Part shown: piece by piece, positions 49,237 through 58,900 of the stretch
Position numbering within the stretch: the first letter of the stretch is position 1
Layout of the letters: each line of letters starts with the position of its first letter
NCBI GenBank assembly: GCA_963377175.1
Contig: CAUJNA010002112.1
Location: 1,238,997 to 1,302,996 of the forward strand
DNA from: Effrenium voratum
Lineage: Eukaryota; Sar; Dinophyceae; Suessiales; Symbiodiniaceae
Direction: 5' to 3'
DNA length: 64,000 nucleotides
Program-made: the position numbers and the translations under genes
Notes under the pieces: model-generated
Seen by the model: only the letters and a program-made list of their open reading frames with translations
Told to the model about the DNA's origin: nothing
The model's database searches: none

Positions 49237-51693
49237 TCAGGGCAAAGGCAAGAGTAGAGGCAGTAAGCGCGTCGCACTTTTGTCGAAACCTCCTGATCTT
49301 GGACCAATCCCTTTTGCAGGAATCCGGGCATGAAGGAAAATATTGAACACGGCAAAATTATCTCTTTTTCCTTTTAATCCGGGATACGTAGAGATCCCTC
49401 CGGTGCTTCCATCATCGAGATCGATTTTTACGACTCTGTGCCCGTGCTGAGGGGGCAGGAGTGGTAACACAGATGAGTCAATGACAACGGTCAGGTTGTC
49501 ATTCTCAGACGCCCTAATCTCGGTGATTGAAATCCTGCAATCTGAGATGTTGGCGTCATTGATGAAGGAGTTGAACTTTGAGTCATGATCGGATTCAACG
49601 CGAACCCCCCTGATTGGTGGAAGAGCAGGAGCGGCAGGGGGAATATGCACGGGTTGGGTGGGATGGGAGAGATATGATTGCAGAAACCCCTGCTTGAACA
49701 TCCCAAGGGTGTGGAGATTTTTGCTCCATACGATCTTGTCGACACACGCCTTGGTGAGGATGTCGGCTCCCTGATAGTCCGAAGGGCATGCTACGAAACG
49801 GAATATCTTGTCATTATATCGCTCATTGAGCCACGCGATATCAACCCGTTGGGTACGTGACATGTACCGCATGTTCGGGTTGTTGCCTGTGACGATTATT
49901 CTGCATGCGGCTTCATTGTCCTCAAGGACGCTGATGGGTTGTGGGATCGAAGCGTCATATTTGATTTTGCACTTACACACGATTGAGTCCGAGGAGCCGC
50001 GACCGATGGCAAAGTGCCAGAGAGCGGCGAGCATCATGGCCTCTTTGGAAATGCCGTGATCGAGGGCGACAATTTCGGCCTCGGGAGTAGACTTCGATAC
50101 GGAAGTTTGCTTCTTGCTCACGGCGGTGATGGGCATGTAGGTGCGGGGGCCAACGAGACACACGAGGACCCCGGATGTGCTTTTTGCGTCGGTTCGATCA
50201 CCGGCGAGATCAGCATCGCAGTAGGTGACGACTTCGATCATATCAGATCGATCGCCAACCCATCCATAGAGGTGCAACTCAATGGTGGAGTTAATGTACG
50301 ACACGAGCCTGTGAAGCTTCTTGTCGCACAATTGGTTCCACTTTGTGATTCTGCTGGCAAGCGCTTGCACTGGTCGGATTAAATCATAACGGCCCATACG
50401 AGCACCATATAAGATTTTCATTAAGACTTGTGCAGCTGCGTCGCCTAGGACGCCGGGCTTGGCAGAGATGACCTCGATGTCTTCTTTTTGATCAACAAGC
50501 CTGTCAAACTCCGGGTTTACCGGGTTCTCGTCAAACTCAGGCTTGCTCTCGTCGAGGAACGGGGTCTCGACAGTCTGAAGGGCCTTTGGAAATTTTGACT
50601 GGCACAGTTCGAGGTAACGCTCAACACATGCTTGCATGAAGCAAGATTCGTTGTACTTGATGAGGTTGATCTTGGCTTTGCCGCGACATGCGTCGGCAGC
50701 AGGCCTTCGGTCCGGCCCGAAACGCATCTCCGGTATAGGCTTCGAGGGAGGATGTCCAACCGTCCAGGCAGTTCTCGGATCGAAGGGCCCATCAACGGTG
50801 GCTGATCTGAACTCGTGCTCGCAGCCGAGATACCTCTTGAGAGGACGGGGCTCCTCCATATTAATAACGGAACCTATGAGTCTCCACCCTTCGGCGAGGT
50901 TAGCCGATGGGCCACTTTGCTTGAAATCGTCAACATAGACAACGAGAAAGGTCTCAAGTGCGGGGTGACGAAAAACACTGGGCCAGTCAGGAATGGGCAC
51001 AAATCCAACCTTTTTAAGTTGGGTCTCGCAGTGCTGTTCCCAAAAGCCTCCAGCGTCGGGGTGTCCATAGAGAGCAAGAACAAGGGGGCATACGGGGTCT
51101 TGCATGCCCTCCCAATCCTTTGGCCATTGGTCACGGGGAAGGCGTATCCATGTCTTGGTTCCGCCGAGCAACGCCTGTGTATATGCGGATTCCCCGTCAC
51201 TGACTTCAAGCGAGTTTCCTGGCAAAAGTCCGTACGAATCAGCAACCTTCCCCGCCGCCATGGTGGCAGGGCACGAAGTGATTTCGGAAAACAGAGCCCA
51301 GGCATTGGACTCATCCCTAACGTGACATCCCTCGAAGACAACACGCCCCTTGAACTTCCTGTTCGGATCGTCCTCAGCAAGTTCGTGATTCTTTTCGACG
51401 CATATGTCAAAAATGCGACCGACGTGAACTTTGGTCCCTTCTCGTTTTGCCTCAGCAGCGACGTCACGCCACTCACGCACCCTGGATTGGTCCCAACAGC
51501 CGAGATCCCTAAGCTTCTTCCACTCCATTTCTAGGGCGGCGAAGGCCTTGGGATCGAGCTTTGCCTCCTTTCGAGGCACAGGGCGAGCGACACAGGCACT
51601 GAACGGAGGGAGCCCGAGAAATGGACTGTGACCGGACCCATCGGCCCCACGAGGCATGGCAAAACACTCGGTGCTTCCGGCGGAGGACCACAT
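49237..51693 (-). CDS. pol: ORF3: copia-type reverse transcriptase and RNase H
   Basis: 818 residues from ATG at 51693. It makes DNA from the element's RNA in the cytoplasmic particle and degrades the RNA template. Residues about 90-300 are a copia-family reverse transcriptase, with catalytic Asp in LEVSDGESAYTQ (about 166) and the YVDD box in FLVVYVDDFK (253-256). Residues about 485-640 are the RNase H: VTYCDADLAGDRTD, STSGVL, STPEAEIVAL and a VLEDNEAA motif, followed by the usual ADILTK tail. The ORF overlaps the end of ORF2 by 163 nt in the -1 frame. Expression may need a -1 ribosomal frameshift or its own start; no canonical slippery heptamer was seen, only a T5 run at 51704-51708. All catalytic motifs look intact. 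Confidence 0.92.
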   Translation of the reverse strand: MWSSAGSTECFAMPRGADGSGHSPFLGLPPFSACVARPVPRKEAKLDPKAFAALEMEWKKLRDLGCWDQSRVREWRDVAAEAKREGTKVHVGRIFDICVEKNHELAEDDPNRKFKGRVVFEGCHVRDESNAWALFSEITSCPATMAAGKVADSYGLLPGNSLEVSDGESAYTQALLGGTKTWIRLPRDQWPKDWEGMQDPVCPLVLALYGHPDAGGFWEQHCETQLKKVGFVPIPDWPSVFRHPALETFLVVYVDDFKQSGPSANLAEGWRLIGSVINMEEPRPLKRYLGCEHEFRSATVDGPFDPRTAWTVGHPPSKPIPEMRFGPDRRPAADACRGKAKINLIKYNESCFMQACVERYLELCQSKFPKALQTVETPFLDESKPEFDENPVNPEFDRLVDQKEDIEVISAKPGVLGDAAAQVLMKILYGARMGRYDLIRPVQALASRITKWNQLCDKKLHRLVSYINSTIELHLYGWVGDRSDMIEVVTYCDADLAGDRTDAKSTSGVLVCLVGPRTYMPITAVSKKQTSVSKSTPEAEIVALDHGISKEAMMLAALWHFAIGRGSSDSIVCKCKIKYDASIPQPISVLEDNEAACRIIVTGNNPNMRYMSRTQRVDIAWLNERYNDKIFRFVACPSDYQGADILTKACVDKIVWSKNLHTLGMFKQGFLQSYLSHPTQPVHIPPAAPALPPIRGVRVESDHDSKFNSFINDANISDCRISITEIRASENDNLTVVIDSSVLPLLPPQHGHRVVKIDLDDGSTGGISTYPGLKGKRDNFAVFNIFLHARIPAKGIGPRSGGFDKSATRLLPLLLPLP

Positions 51694-54600
51694 ATGTGAT
51701 AGGAAAAAGTAGCGGATGCAGCGGGGGCACCTTTGTCGGTGCTACCGAATCCTTGCCCCCCTCTTCCGGTGGTATGCGGCTTCTGCACGCATATGATGGG
51801 CTCAAGAATAGAGACGCGTTCAAGGATGAGTTGCGCGATTTTGTCTCCCTTCTTGATGAGGAAGTCACTGCTTGAATGGTTGAAGATTACAACCTTGACC
51901 TCTCCGGTATAGTCCGGGTCAATGACACCGGCACCAATGTCAATCATGTGTTTGGCAGCAAGGCCAGAGCGGGGGGCTATTCTCCCGTAGACCCCTTCGG
52001 GGATGGTGATGGCTAAGCCAGTCCCGATGGTGGCTTTGTCGCCAGCGGGGACTATGTAATCATCGGCCGATTCAAGATCCAGACCAACGCTTTCAGGAGT
52101 CCCGCGATTCGGGATAGCGATCCCTTCCCGAAGAGGATGGATGTAGAGTGCATGGGGGTCTCTTTTCCATGCAGCGCGATTGTTGGGCTCGGCGACCGCG
52201 ACAGGAATCGTAGATCTCTCAGTCCTCCCTTTGTACCAGGATTTGATGATTGTCTGGCACATCTGCCTCGGATATAGGGCAGTGAGCGGAGTGAGGGACC
52301 CCTCAATCCTGGCGTTCGAGAACCCCTTTTCATGATGGCACGTTCGGCCTCCGAGCGCGGCGGCGAGGTCGGGAGAGTTCGTGGCGATTCTCCATTGCTT
52401 CCGGATGGGCGTCCCGTTCTTGTCCTTCATTCCGAAGTCGCATCCGTCAATATTGACAGTGAGGATCTCAGGATCGTCAAGAAACTTTCTCATGAAGGGT
52501 TGAGACCATCCAAGGCAATGACGTGGCCATTCATAGGCAATTCGTCCACCACCCTTCCGCACTTCACGAGAAACCCGTATGAAGGCCGCGAACATGACTT
52601 GGGACTGTCTCCGAGCGTCGTTAAGCTCGGCGGCGAATTCGGGTCCGTGCTGAGAAAGGTTGACATATTGCCAAGTACTCCAAGGTCCACAGGGAATAGA
52701 GGACCAAAGATCACATTTAGGATTCTTCCTAACGATCTCGAGTAGTCTCCTAACATCCTTGCTCTTAAGGATATCAAAGGAGTCCTTGTGCACGCGAATG
52801 GCATCTCCACCACATTCGAACATAGTGGCGGAAAGTGCGGAATCGGCTTCGCATGCAAATTCAATCAGGAGTGATTTATTTGAGGTGGCCGGCGCGCCAG
52901 GATGATCGTCGCCAGGTTTGGAGCGAGACTTCTCAACCTCAAGCTCCCTCTCAGTGCTGACATAGATCCTTCGCGCGGTGAGCGACATGGCTCGCCAATC
53001 ATCGGACGAGATGGAGTTGGGCTTCCCCGTCCCGGTGTAGGGACGTTCTTTGCGATTGGAGGACTGGGGGTAATCAATGTCCTCCTTACCCCCCGGCAGC
53101 ACATCTTCGCCGAGCGGCTTCTTGGTGGAGGGACGCCTCCTTTTGGGCGCGCAGCCCTTGTCGAAGAGGATAGTAACCCCGGTCCAGAACTTATGTGTTC
53201 TAACCCGATGGCCACTGGCATACACATCACGGGAGTCGCGATAGACCTCTTCTCTAGAGTCGAGGAAGTGGCAATGAGTGATCCTGACATCGTCGAGATC
53301 AGCTTGGATTGGCCCCCCTGAAGGCAGGGGACGGGTGTCGTCTCCAAAGAAGTCCTTTCTTGCCTTGACATGGTATCGATGCCAGGACTTTTCTTCTTCA
53401 AAGCGCACCCAGTAATCATCCCTTTTGTCAGGGGAAGATTCATCCGAGACGTGTCGATCTATGAGGTCAGTCTCTGGAACATTGTCAGAGTCAGCATTCT
53501 GTCGCCGATTTCGACGATCATCCTCATCGTCCCCATGGTCAAAGCGCCCCTCATCAAAGCTGAAGGACTCGTCTCCACGGGGCAGAATTTTTCCGCTGAG
53601 GTGATCAGGGTCTGATAGGCGATCATGCTTGTATGATGCAATTTCTCGGGTACGAGCCTCATATGCTTTTAGCAGAGGAAACACGAACGGCTCTTCAGCA
53701 TCGTGATAGATCTGTTTCACTTGGTGGATACTGGGTCGAACAACTCCAGCCTGAAAATGCTCGAGGTCGGCAACATAGTAGTCCCCCTTCCATTTCCCTC
53801 CAGGTTCGAATCGATAACCAAGGAAAACACCAGGTTTGGCAACAGGGGCGAACTTGGGAGCCTTATAGTGATCGTGTTCTTCGCCGGGGACAGCGGGAGC
53901 GATACTAGATTCTTCTTCATCGAAGTCAGCAAGGGGGTCGTAGTCGCAGTCGCGCAGAGCTTCCTCGATCTCCTCTGCTGACATGGGTTCATAGTCATCA
54001 TCAGAAAGGAGGGCATCTTCTCTGGAGGTTTCGCCCCATTTTTCGAGAGCGTGGATGTCGACCTGAAAATAGGTTTCGCCAATCCAATCTTGCGATTGAT
54101 CATCTCTGGGATCATTCAGGTTTCTCCACGTGGTTGACTGAACAGAGTCATTTTCACCGTTGAGATATTTAATGATAGTGAGAGTTTCGTCAGCGAGGAA
54201 CTCAATGTCGATTGGGCAGTTGGAGCCCCTTGGGTCGAAGAGTTTCTTTCTGGGTGTCCGGTGTATACGGATAACACACTCGTTCTCATCGTCTTTGCTC
54301 CAATAGTCATCGTCGGCAGGCTTATTTTGATCTTCGGGGGCGTTTTTGATCCCCCCCTTTTCAACTCGACGCGGCTTGGGGGCGACGGGGAAGAAATCAA
54401 CCAAGCATCCGAAGGGGAGAAGCTTGCCATTGAAAGGAAGGGGGGCGTGTCTTTTAGACCACGCGCTTCCACCTCCCCGATTCTCGATGTTCCTAGCGAC
54501 AGCAAAGTACTTTGTTGCGTAGGGCCACCATCGGGCTTCTAACCCGGCTTGGCGTAAAAGCACACGTGCGCCATGAAGGACTAATTTGACCTTGTTTTCA

Positions 54601-55904
54601 ATGATGCCGTTGGTCTTTGGCATCCCCGGGGTAGACCATTCATGTATCCAGCGCAGTTCTTTGCAAGCACTGACAAGTTCTTTGGCTTGATCAGTGTGCA
54701 TCATCTTGATGTCATTTTGAGGCCCTGCGAAGCGGTTGAAGGCATCAACGGTGTTAGCGTCAGAGCGGCTCATGACAGGCATGACATCAATCCACGAAGT
54801 GGCGAGATCATAGAAAACGATGGCGTCGGCTTCGCCGTTCATCCCCCTGTCACGTAGCCCTCGCAGAACCATCGTGTCGGCGGTGACTAGGTCGCCAAAG
54901 TCTTCAGCTCCATGACCAGCCGCGCCCTTCTTCCGGAACAGTCTAACATTCTCCATCTTGGCACGCTGGCAGTGCGAGCAAAAAGGGTTCTTGGGAAGAT
55001 GAGTCATCATATGGCGGAGAGTCAAGGCGTCAGCTCTCCAGTCTTCGGCGCTACGTAGAGGGCCGTGGCCTTCAAGTTCGACGGTTTCCTCAATTGGATC
55101 AGAGGCAGGAGGATCTGGATCGGGTGAACCAGAAAGGCCCTCGGGCACAGAGGGTATGTCCTTTGCTTCCCCTTGGATGACGTCCCCGGAAAGAGCAGAA
55201 GGAGCAGGAACAGCAGGGATGTCAGGGAAGTGATCGGTCACCGGAGAACTGAAGTTACAACGTGAGGCAGGCAAGTACGGCACGTTGTTCAACACGTCGA
55301 GCACTATTTCTTTGCCATTAGGTCCCTGAAGGACGGGTAGCTCACCCGCGGGCCAGGTGAATGTATAACCTTGCTCCATACAGCGTTTGCCGATTGAGAT
55401 GAGCGATGGCGTGTTCTGCATGACGTGGGCATCAATCACCTCGTCGATGTCCTGCATATCAGCAGAAATGCTTCCGAGGGTCGATGCCGTGCCGTTGGCG
55501 GTCTGCAGGGCATGGGTACGTCCGGTTTTCTTCACCAGACTCTGCTCACCGGCACTAAGTTCGTTTAGTCCAACAAGGTCGATTGGGCAGCCTGTATCAG
55601 CAAGCCATCGGATTGATCGTTCGTGCCCTGGAGCGGATGGAGTGGAGGACATGCGCGATGCTCTATACATCATGCGCCGTCGAATCGGTTTGGATTCGAG
55701 GTATTCGCCCTCCTGATCAATGGCGACCTGCTCCTGCATGGAGAGTGCACGGAGAATGGCCTTCTCACTTTGCCGCTCAATGGTGATCTTTGAAGCGTTC
55801 TTGAACTCCCCGGAATGAGTATATGATGGATTCCTGGATTTCTGTGAAACGTGAGAAATCTGCTTCATAAGGTTGTTATCGGAAACGACGATATATTCAA
55901 TCAT
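51531..55904 (-). CDS. pol: ORF2: protease, integrase, methyltransferase-like domain and dUTPase
   Basis: 1457 residues. The start ATG overlaps the ORF1 stop (ATGA), suggesting termination-reinitiation. A retropepsin-like site, WLADTG, lies at 101-105. The integrase zinc motif is H298, H302, C309, C312, with core D343, D405 and E436 (DDE). Residues about 660-780 keep the GVFLGYRFEPGG integrase C-terminal motif of copia elements. About 1010-1225 is a Rossmann-like domain with LIEFACEADSALS and SIPCGPWS; the latter resembles the PC motif of cytosine-C5 methyltransferases, but other motifs are weak. 1251-1392 is a full dUTPase: SVGLDLESAD, PRSGLA, GAGVIDPDYTGEV, KKGDKIAQLIL, GRGGQGFGS. The last 65 residues overlap ORF3 and may be untranslated if frameshifting occurs. 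Confidence 0.9.
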   Translation of the reverse strand: MIEYIVVSDNNLMKQISHVSQKSRNPSYTHSGEFKNASKITIERQSEKAILRALSMQEQVAIDQEGEYLESKPIRRRMMYRASRMSSTPSAPGHERSIRWLADTGCPIDLVGLNELSAGEQSLVKKTGRTHALQTANGTASTLGSISADMQDIDEVIDAHVMQNTPSLISIGKRCMEQGYTFTWPAGELPVLQGPNGKEIVLDVLNNVPYLPASRCNFSSPVTDHFPDIPAVPAPSALSGDVIQGEAKDIPSVPEGLSGSPDPDPPASDPIEETVELEGHGPLRSAEDWRADALTLRHMMTHLPKNPFCSHCQRAKMENVRLFRKKGAAGHGAEDFGDLVTADTMVLRGLRDRGMNGEADAIVFYDLATSWIDVMPVMSRSDANTVDAFNRFAGPQNDIKMMHTDQAKELVSACKELRWIHEWSTPGMPKTNGIIENKVKLVLHGARVLLRQAGLEARWWPYATKYFAVARNIENRGGGSAWSKRHAPLPFNGKLLPFGCLVDFFPVAPKPRRVEKGGIKNAPEDQNKPADDDYWSKDDENECVIRIHRTPRKKLFDPRGSNCPIDIEFLADETLTIIKYLNGENDSVQSTTWRNLNDPRDDQSQDWIGETYFQVDIHALEKWGETSREDALLSDDDYEPMSAEEIEEALRDCDYDPLADFDEEESSIAPAVPGEEHDHYKAPKFAPVAKPGVFLGYRFEPGGKWKGDYYVADLEHFQAGVVRPSIHQVKQIYHDAEEPFVFPLLKAYEARTREIASYKHDRLSDPDHLSGKILPRGDESFSFDEGRFDHGDDEDDRRNRRQNADSDNVPETDLIDRHVSDESSPDKRDDYWVRFEEEKSWHRYHVKARKDFFGDDTRPLPSGGPIQADLDDVRITHCHFLDSREEVYRDSRDVYASGHRVRTHKFWTGVTILFDKGCAPKRRRPSTKKPLGEDVLPGGKEDIDYPQSSNRKERPYTGTGKPNSISSDDWRAMSLTARRIYVSTERELEVEKSRSKPGDDHPGAPATSNKSLLIEFACEADSALSATMFECGGDAIRVHKDSFDILKSKDVRRLLEIVRKNPKCDLWSSIPCGPWSTWQYVNLSQHGPEFAAELNDARRQSQVMFAAFIRVSREVRKGGGRIAYEWPRHCLGWSQPFMRKFLDDPEILTVNIDGCDFGMKDKNGTPIRKQWRIATNSPDLAAALGGRTCHHEKGFSNARIEGSLTPLTALYPRQMCQTIIKSWYKGRTERSTIPVAVAEPNNRAAWKRDPHALYIHPLREGIAIPNRGTPESVGLDLESADDYIVPAGDKATIGTGLAITIPEGVYGRIAPRSGLAAKHMIDIGAGVIDPDYTGEVKVVIFNHSSSDFLIKKGDKIAQLILERVSILEPIICVQKPHTTGRGGQGFGSTDKGAPAASATFSYHICGPPPEAPSVLPCLVGPMGPVTVHFSGSLRSVPVSLALCLERRQSSIPRPSPP

Positions 55905-58900
55905 GGCGGAGTCATCCAGTCGTAATTTTGCACGTCTGGATTACGATCCCAGTGTTGCACGTCGGGCATCAAGCATGGTGAATGCCGAACTTGCTCAAAG
56001 AAAACGTGTTGAAGAACATGGTGATCAATCGGTGCGGTGATTCCGCCCAGGAGTCCTTCCCATTTGTCAAGGAATTTCTCAAGCTGGGGTTCGCCAGACC
56101 CGGCAGCCCTGCCGAGGGATAGGCGAAGAAGTTCATTCGTACGGATAGACTGGCTCCCGACTTCATCGGGACGAAGGTACTCAATGAGACAGAACAGAAT
56201 CTGGCGGCTTTTCAGCCTCGTCCCCCTTTTTACCTGAGCTTCTTCAGTCAGCCTGCTGATCTTGGCAACTATAGGTTTCGATGTGATGCACTTTCTCAGT
56301 GCACCGTTGAACCTATTGTCAAGGATCGGGTAGAGGCACTCCTCATCAAGTTCCTCTATTGCGCTGGCGTTCTCGACACTCATGACCCAAGACATGGCAT
56401 ATGGCGAGTCGTAGCTGAATGCATTGCTCACGATTTCTCTCGTGGAAATGATCCAGTCTCGCAACTCATGCGGTGCAGGCTCTTTTTCGAGCTCTATGTT
56501 GGCGCACTTGTTCGCCTCAGATGGCAACGAAGTTAGGGGCGGTCGAGTAGCCTGTCCAAAAATATGGGGGGGTAAAACGCCGTCTCTGCCAATGGATATG
56601 GCACAGAGAGAGCAACTCCCGGATGATGGCGGGCAACACGCGGCACACAGAGAAGTGCGGCATAACGAACAAGTTTGGAAGCATGGAGGCGTCCCGGGAA
56701 TGCTGGTCTTGACATTTATATTACATCGAGGGCAGACCCTCTCCTCAGCGGAGGATCGGCGAAGATCGGGAGCTCCAATACCGCCGACACCACTGACGCC
56801 ATGCACACCCTTACCGAGTCCTGGTGGAAGAGAGAAACCAGTCGAACCGCCAGAGTTATCCTGTGCTCCGTGGTGAGGCTGTGGATTCTGCTGATTTGTC
56901 ACAGCGGCGTCAGGTCCGTATCTCCCGCGAATGACTCCCTGAGATGTCCCATGCTCAGCCTGACCGGTGAAAATCCTCCCTGTAGGGGAACATCCGGGGT
57001 ACGTGTTTATAGTCCCCCTCGGAGCTGCTCGTCCGACCACGGGCGAAGACATTGACCTCGGTGGCATTGGCCCGGCAGCTCCGGCGTGGGAACAGAATCC
57101 GGAGTTCCCTTGATGCGGTTCAGGACTCCGATGTGATGGATCCCCACGTGATGGCCCGGATCCAGGATCAGGAGCAGCGCCACCACGCTGACTATGGTCA
57201 GGGATGAAATCAGGTCCTCCAGGCCCCGCGCTGGGACCGCGATGCTTAGTTTTCCCATCAGGATCAGCTCTCAGACAACCGAGGCAGATAGGCCGAACAT
57301 TCGACCCGAAACGACGCACATCGTCAGGTGAAGCGATGTGCTGATCGCAATACTCGTCCTTGCATATGAGACACCTCGCAAGCCCGTGTCTCCCCCCTCT
57401 CCCCCTGCATGCGCGGCACCTAGGGAATTGATCGCTGCATTTGAGACACGAGTTACAATCATGGTCAAAGCAGTCTTCACAGACTGACTTGCCGCAACTC
57501 CGGCATGGATAGCGAGGTTCGCGATGTTGTGGATGACCGGGCTCCTCATGAGCACACCTGGCCCGGTTATCAGGGGCAGCGCCGGCAGCCCGAGCAATGA
57601 ACCTCGTTCTAGAGGGATCCCTGCCGAAAATGGGGGCTGATGGTGATGGTGGGGGTGGCCCCGAAGGAGGCGGAGGTGGAGGAGGCCTCGCCGAGCTGAC
57701 TGTGCGGGCATCACGAGGAGGAGAACCTTTAGGAGTCCTTCCCTGGGTTAAGGGATCAGTGTCAGATTTCTCCCATGATCCCGTTCCGGCGGTCGAAACA
57801 GCGCCAGCACTCGAAGATCCGTAGGCAGCGGGAGGTTGTTCCTTCAATTCGGCGATCTGCATGTTGATCTCATTTACCCTCAGCACAAGCTTCATGAACT
57901 GCTCTTGCATGTCCCTCGGATTGGGGTCTAATCTCCTGTCATGAAGATCCTTGACACATTTAGCAACACGGCACAAGAGTTCTTCCTGCTTCTTTGAGTT
58001 CTCATTGAGGGCTCCAGACACCCTATCACTGAACTGCTTTAGGTCGGTCGCAGGAACGAGATGCTGGATATACGTCTCGACGTTCCCACGGATGGTTCTT
58101 TCCCTTGAGATGGTTCCTTCGATTTCGATGACACTGCGAGAGTTTGCCTCGACTTCGTCCTTGATTTTCCGAATCTCGGCCTCAAGGGCCCCGATCTCAG
58201 AGAATCTAAGGAGCTGGACCTTGACGTTCTCAAGTGATTCGGCCTGCTCTCGAAGTTCAGCAGCGGATATGACGACCGAGTCAGATCTCTCATCATACAT
58301 CTTGAAACGTTCATTCATCTCCTTTTCGCTTCGGGCGACCCACTCGTGGAAATCACGGAACTTGGCCTCGTGTTTTGAGAGAGTTCCGGCAACGGCAGAG
58401 AAAGATGATTCAACCTTCTTCTCGAAGTCGTCAACACGGTTATTGATCTTCTTGATCTCACCGATGCAAGCGTTGATATCATCCCTACATGATCGAATCT
58501 CAGTTCTGCATCCCTGGATTTCGGCCTTGCATCCCTTGACCTCGTTGTGGATCGCGAGAAGCAGTCGTTGAAGCTCAGATGCAACAGGATGGCCGCCACT
58601 CGTGGAAGCAGACGGAGCAGGACGACTATCAGCGTCATGATCTCCGCGCCTATTCTCTTCCCTGTCGGGAGTGCAGCCCGGAGTTCCGATTTGGAAGAAT
58701 GCGGGGACGAGGGAGTCGTTGACCGGCTGATTTGAAGGAAGCCCTCCATATCCAGGGGCAATAGTGCTAAGTCCAGGTCTTCGGTTCCTGGGCGTAGAGT
58801 TAATCCCGTCATCAGTCTCCTTCTCAGACATCGGGGCATTGGAGCTGAGCCCAGACCCCGCAGAGTGGATAGGAACGTCAATAGGGTCGTGATGAGCGGG

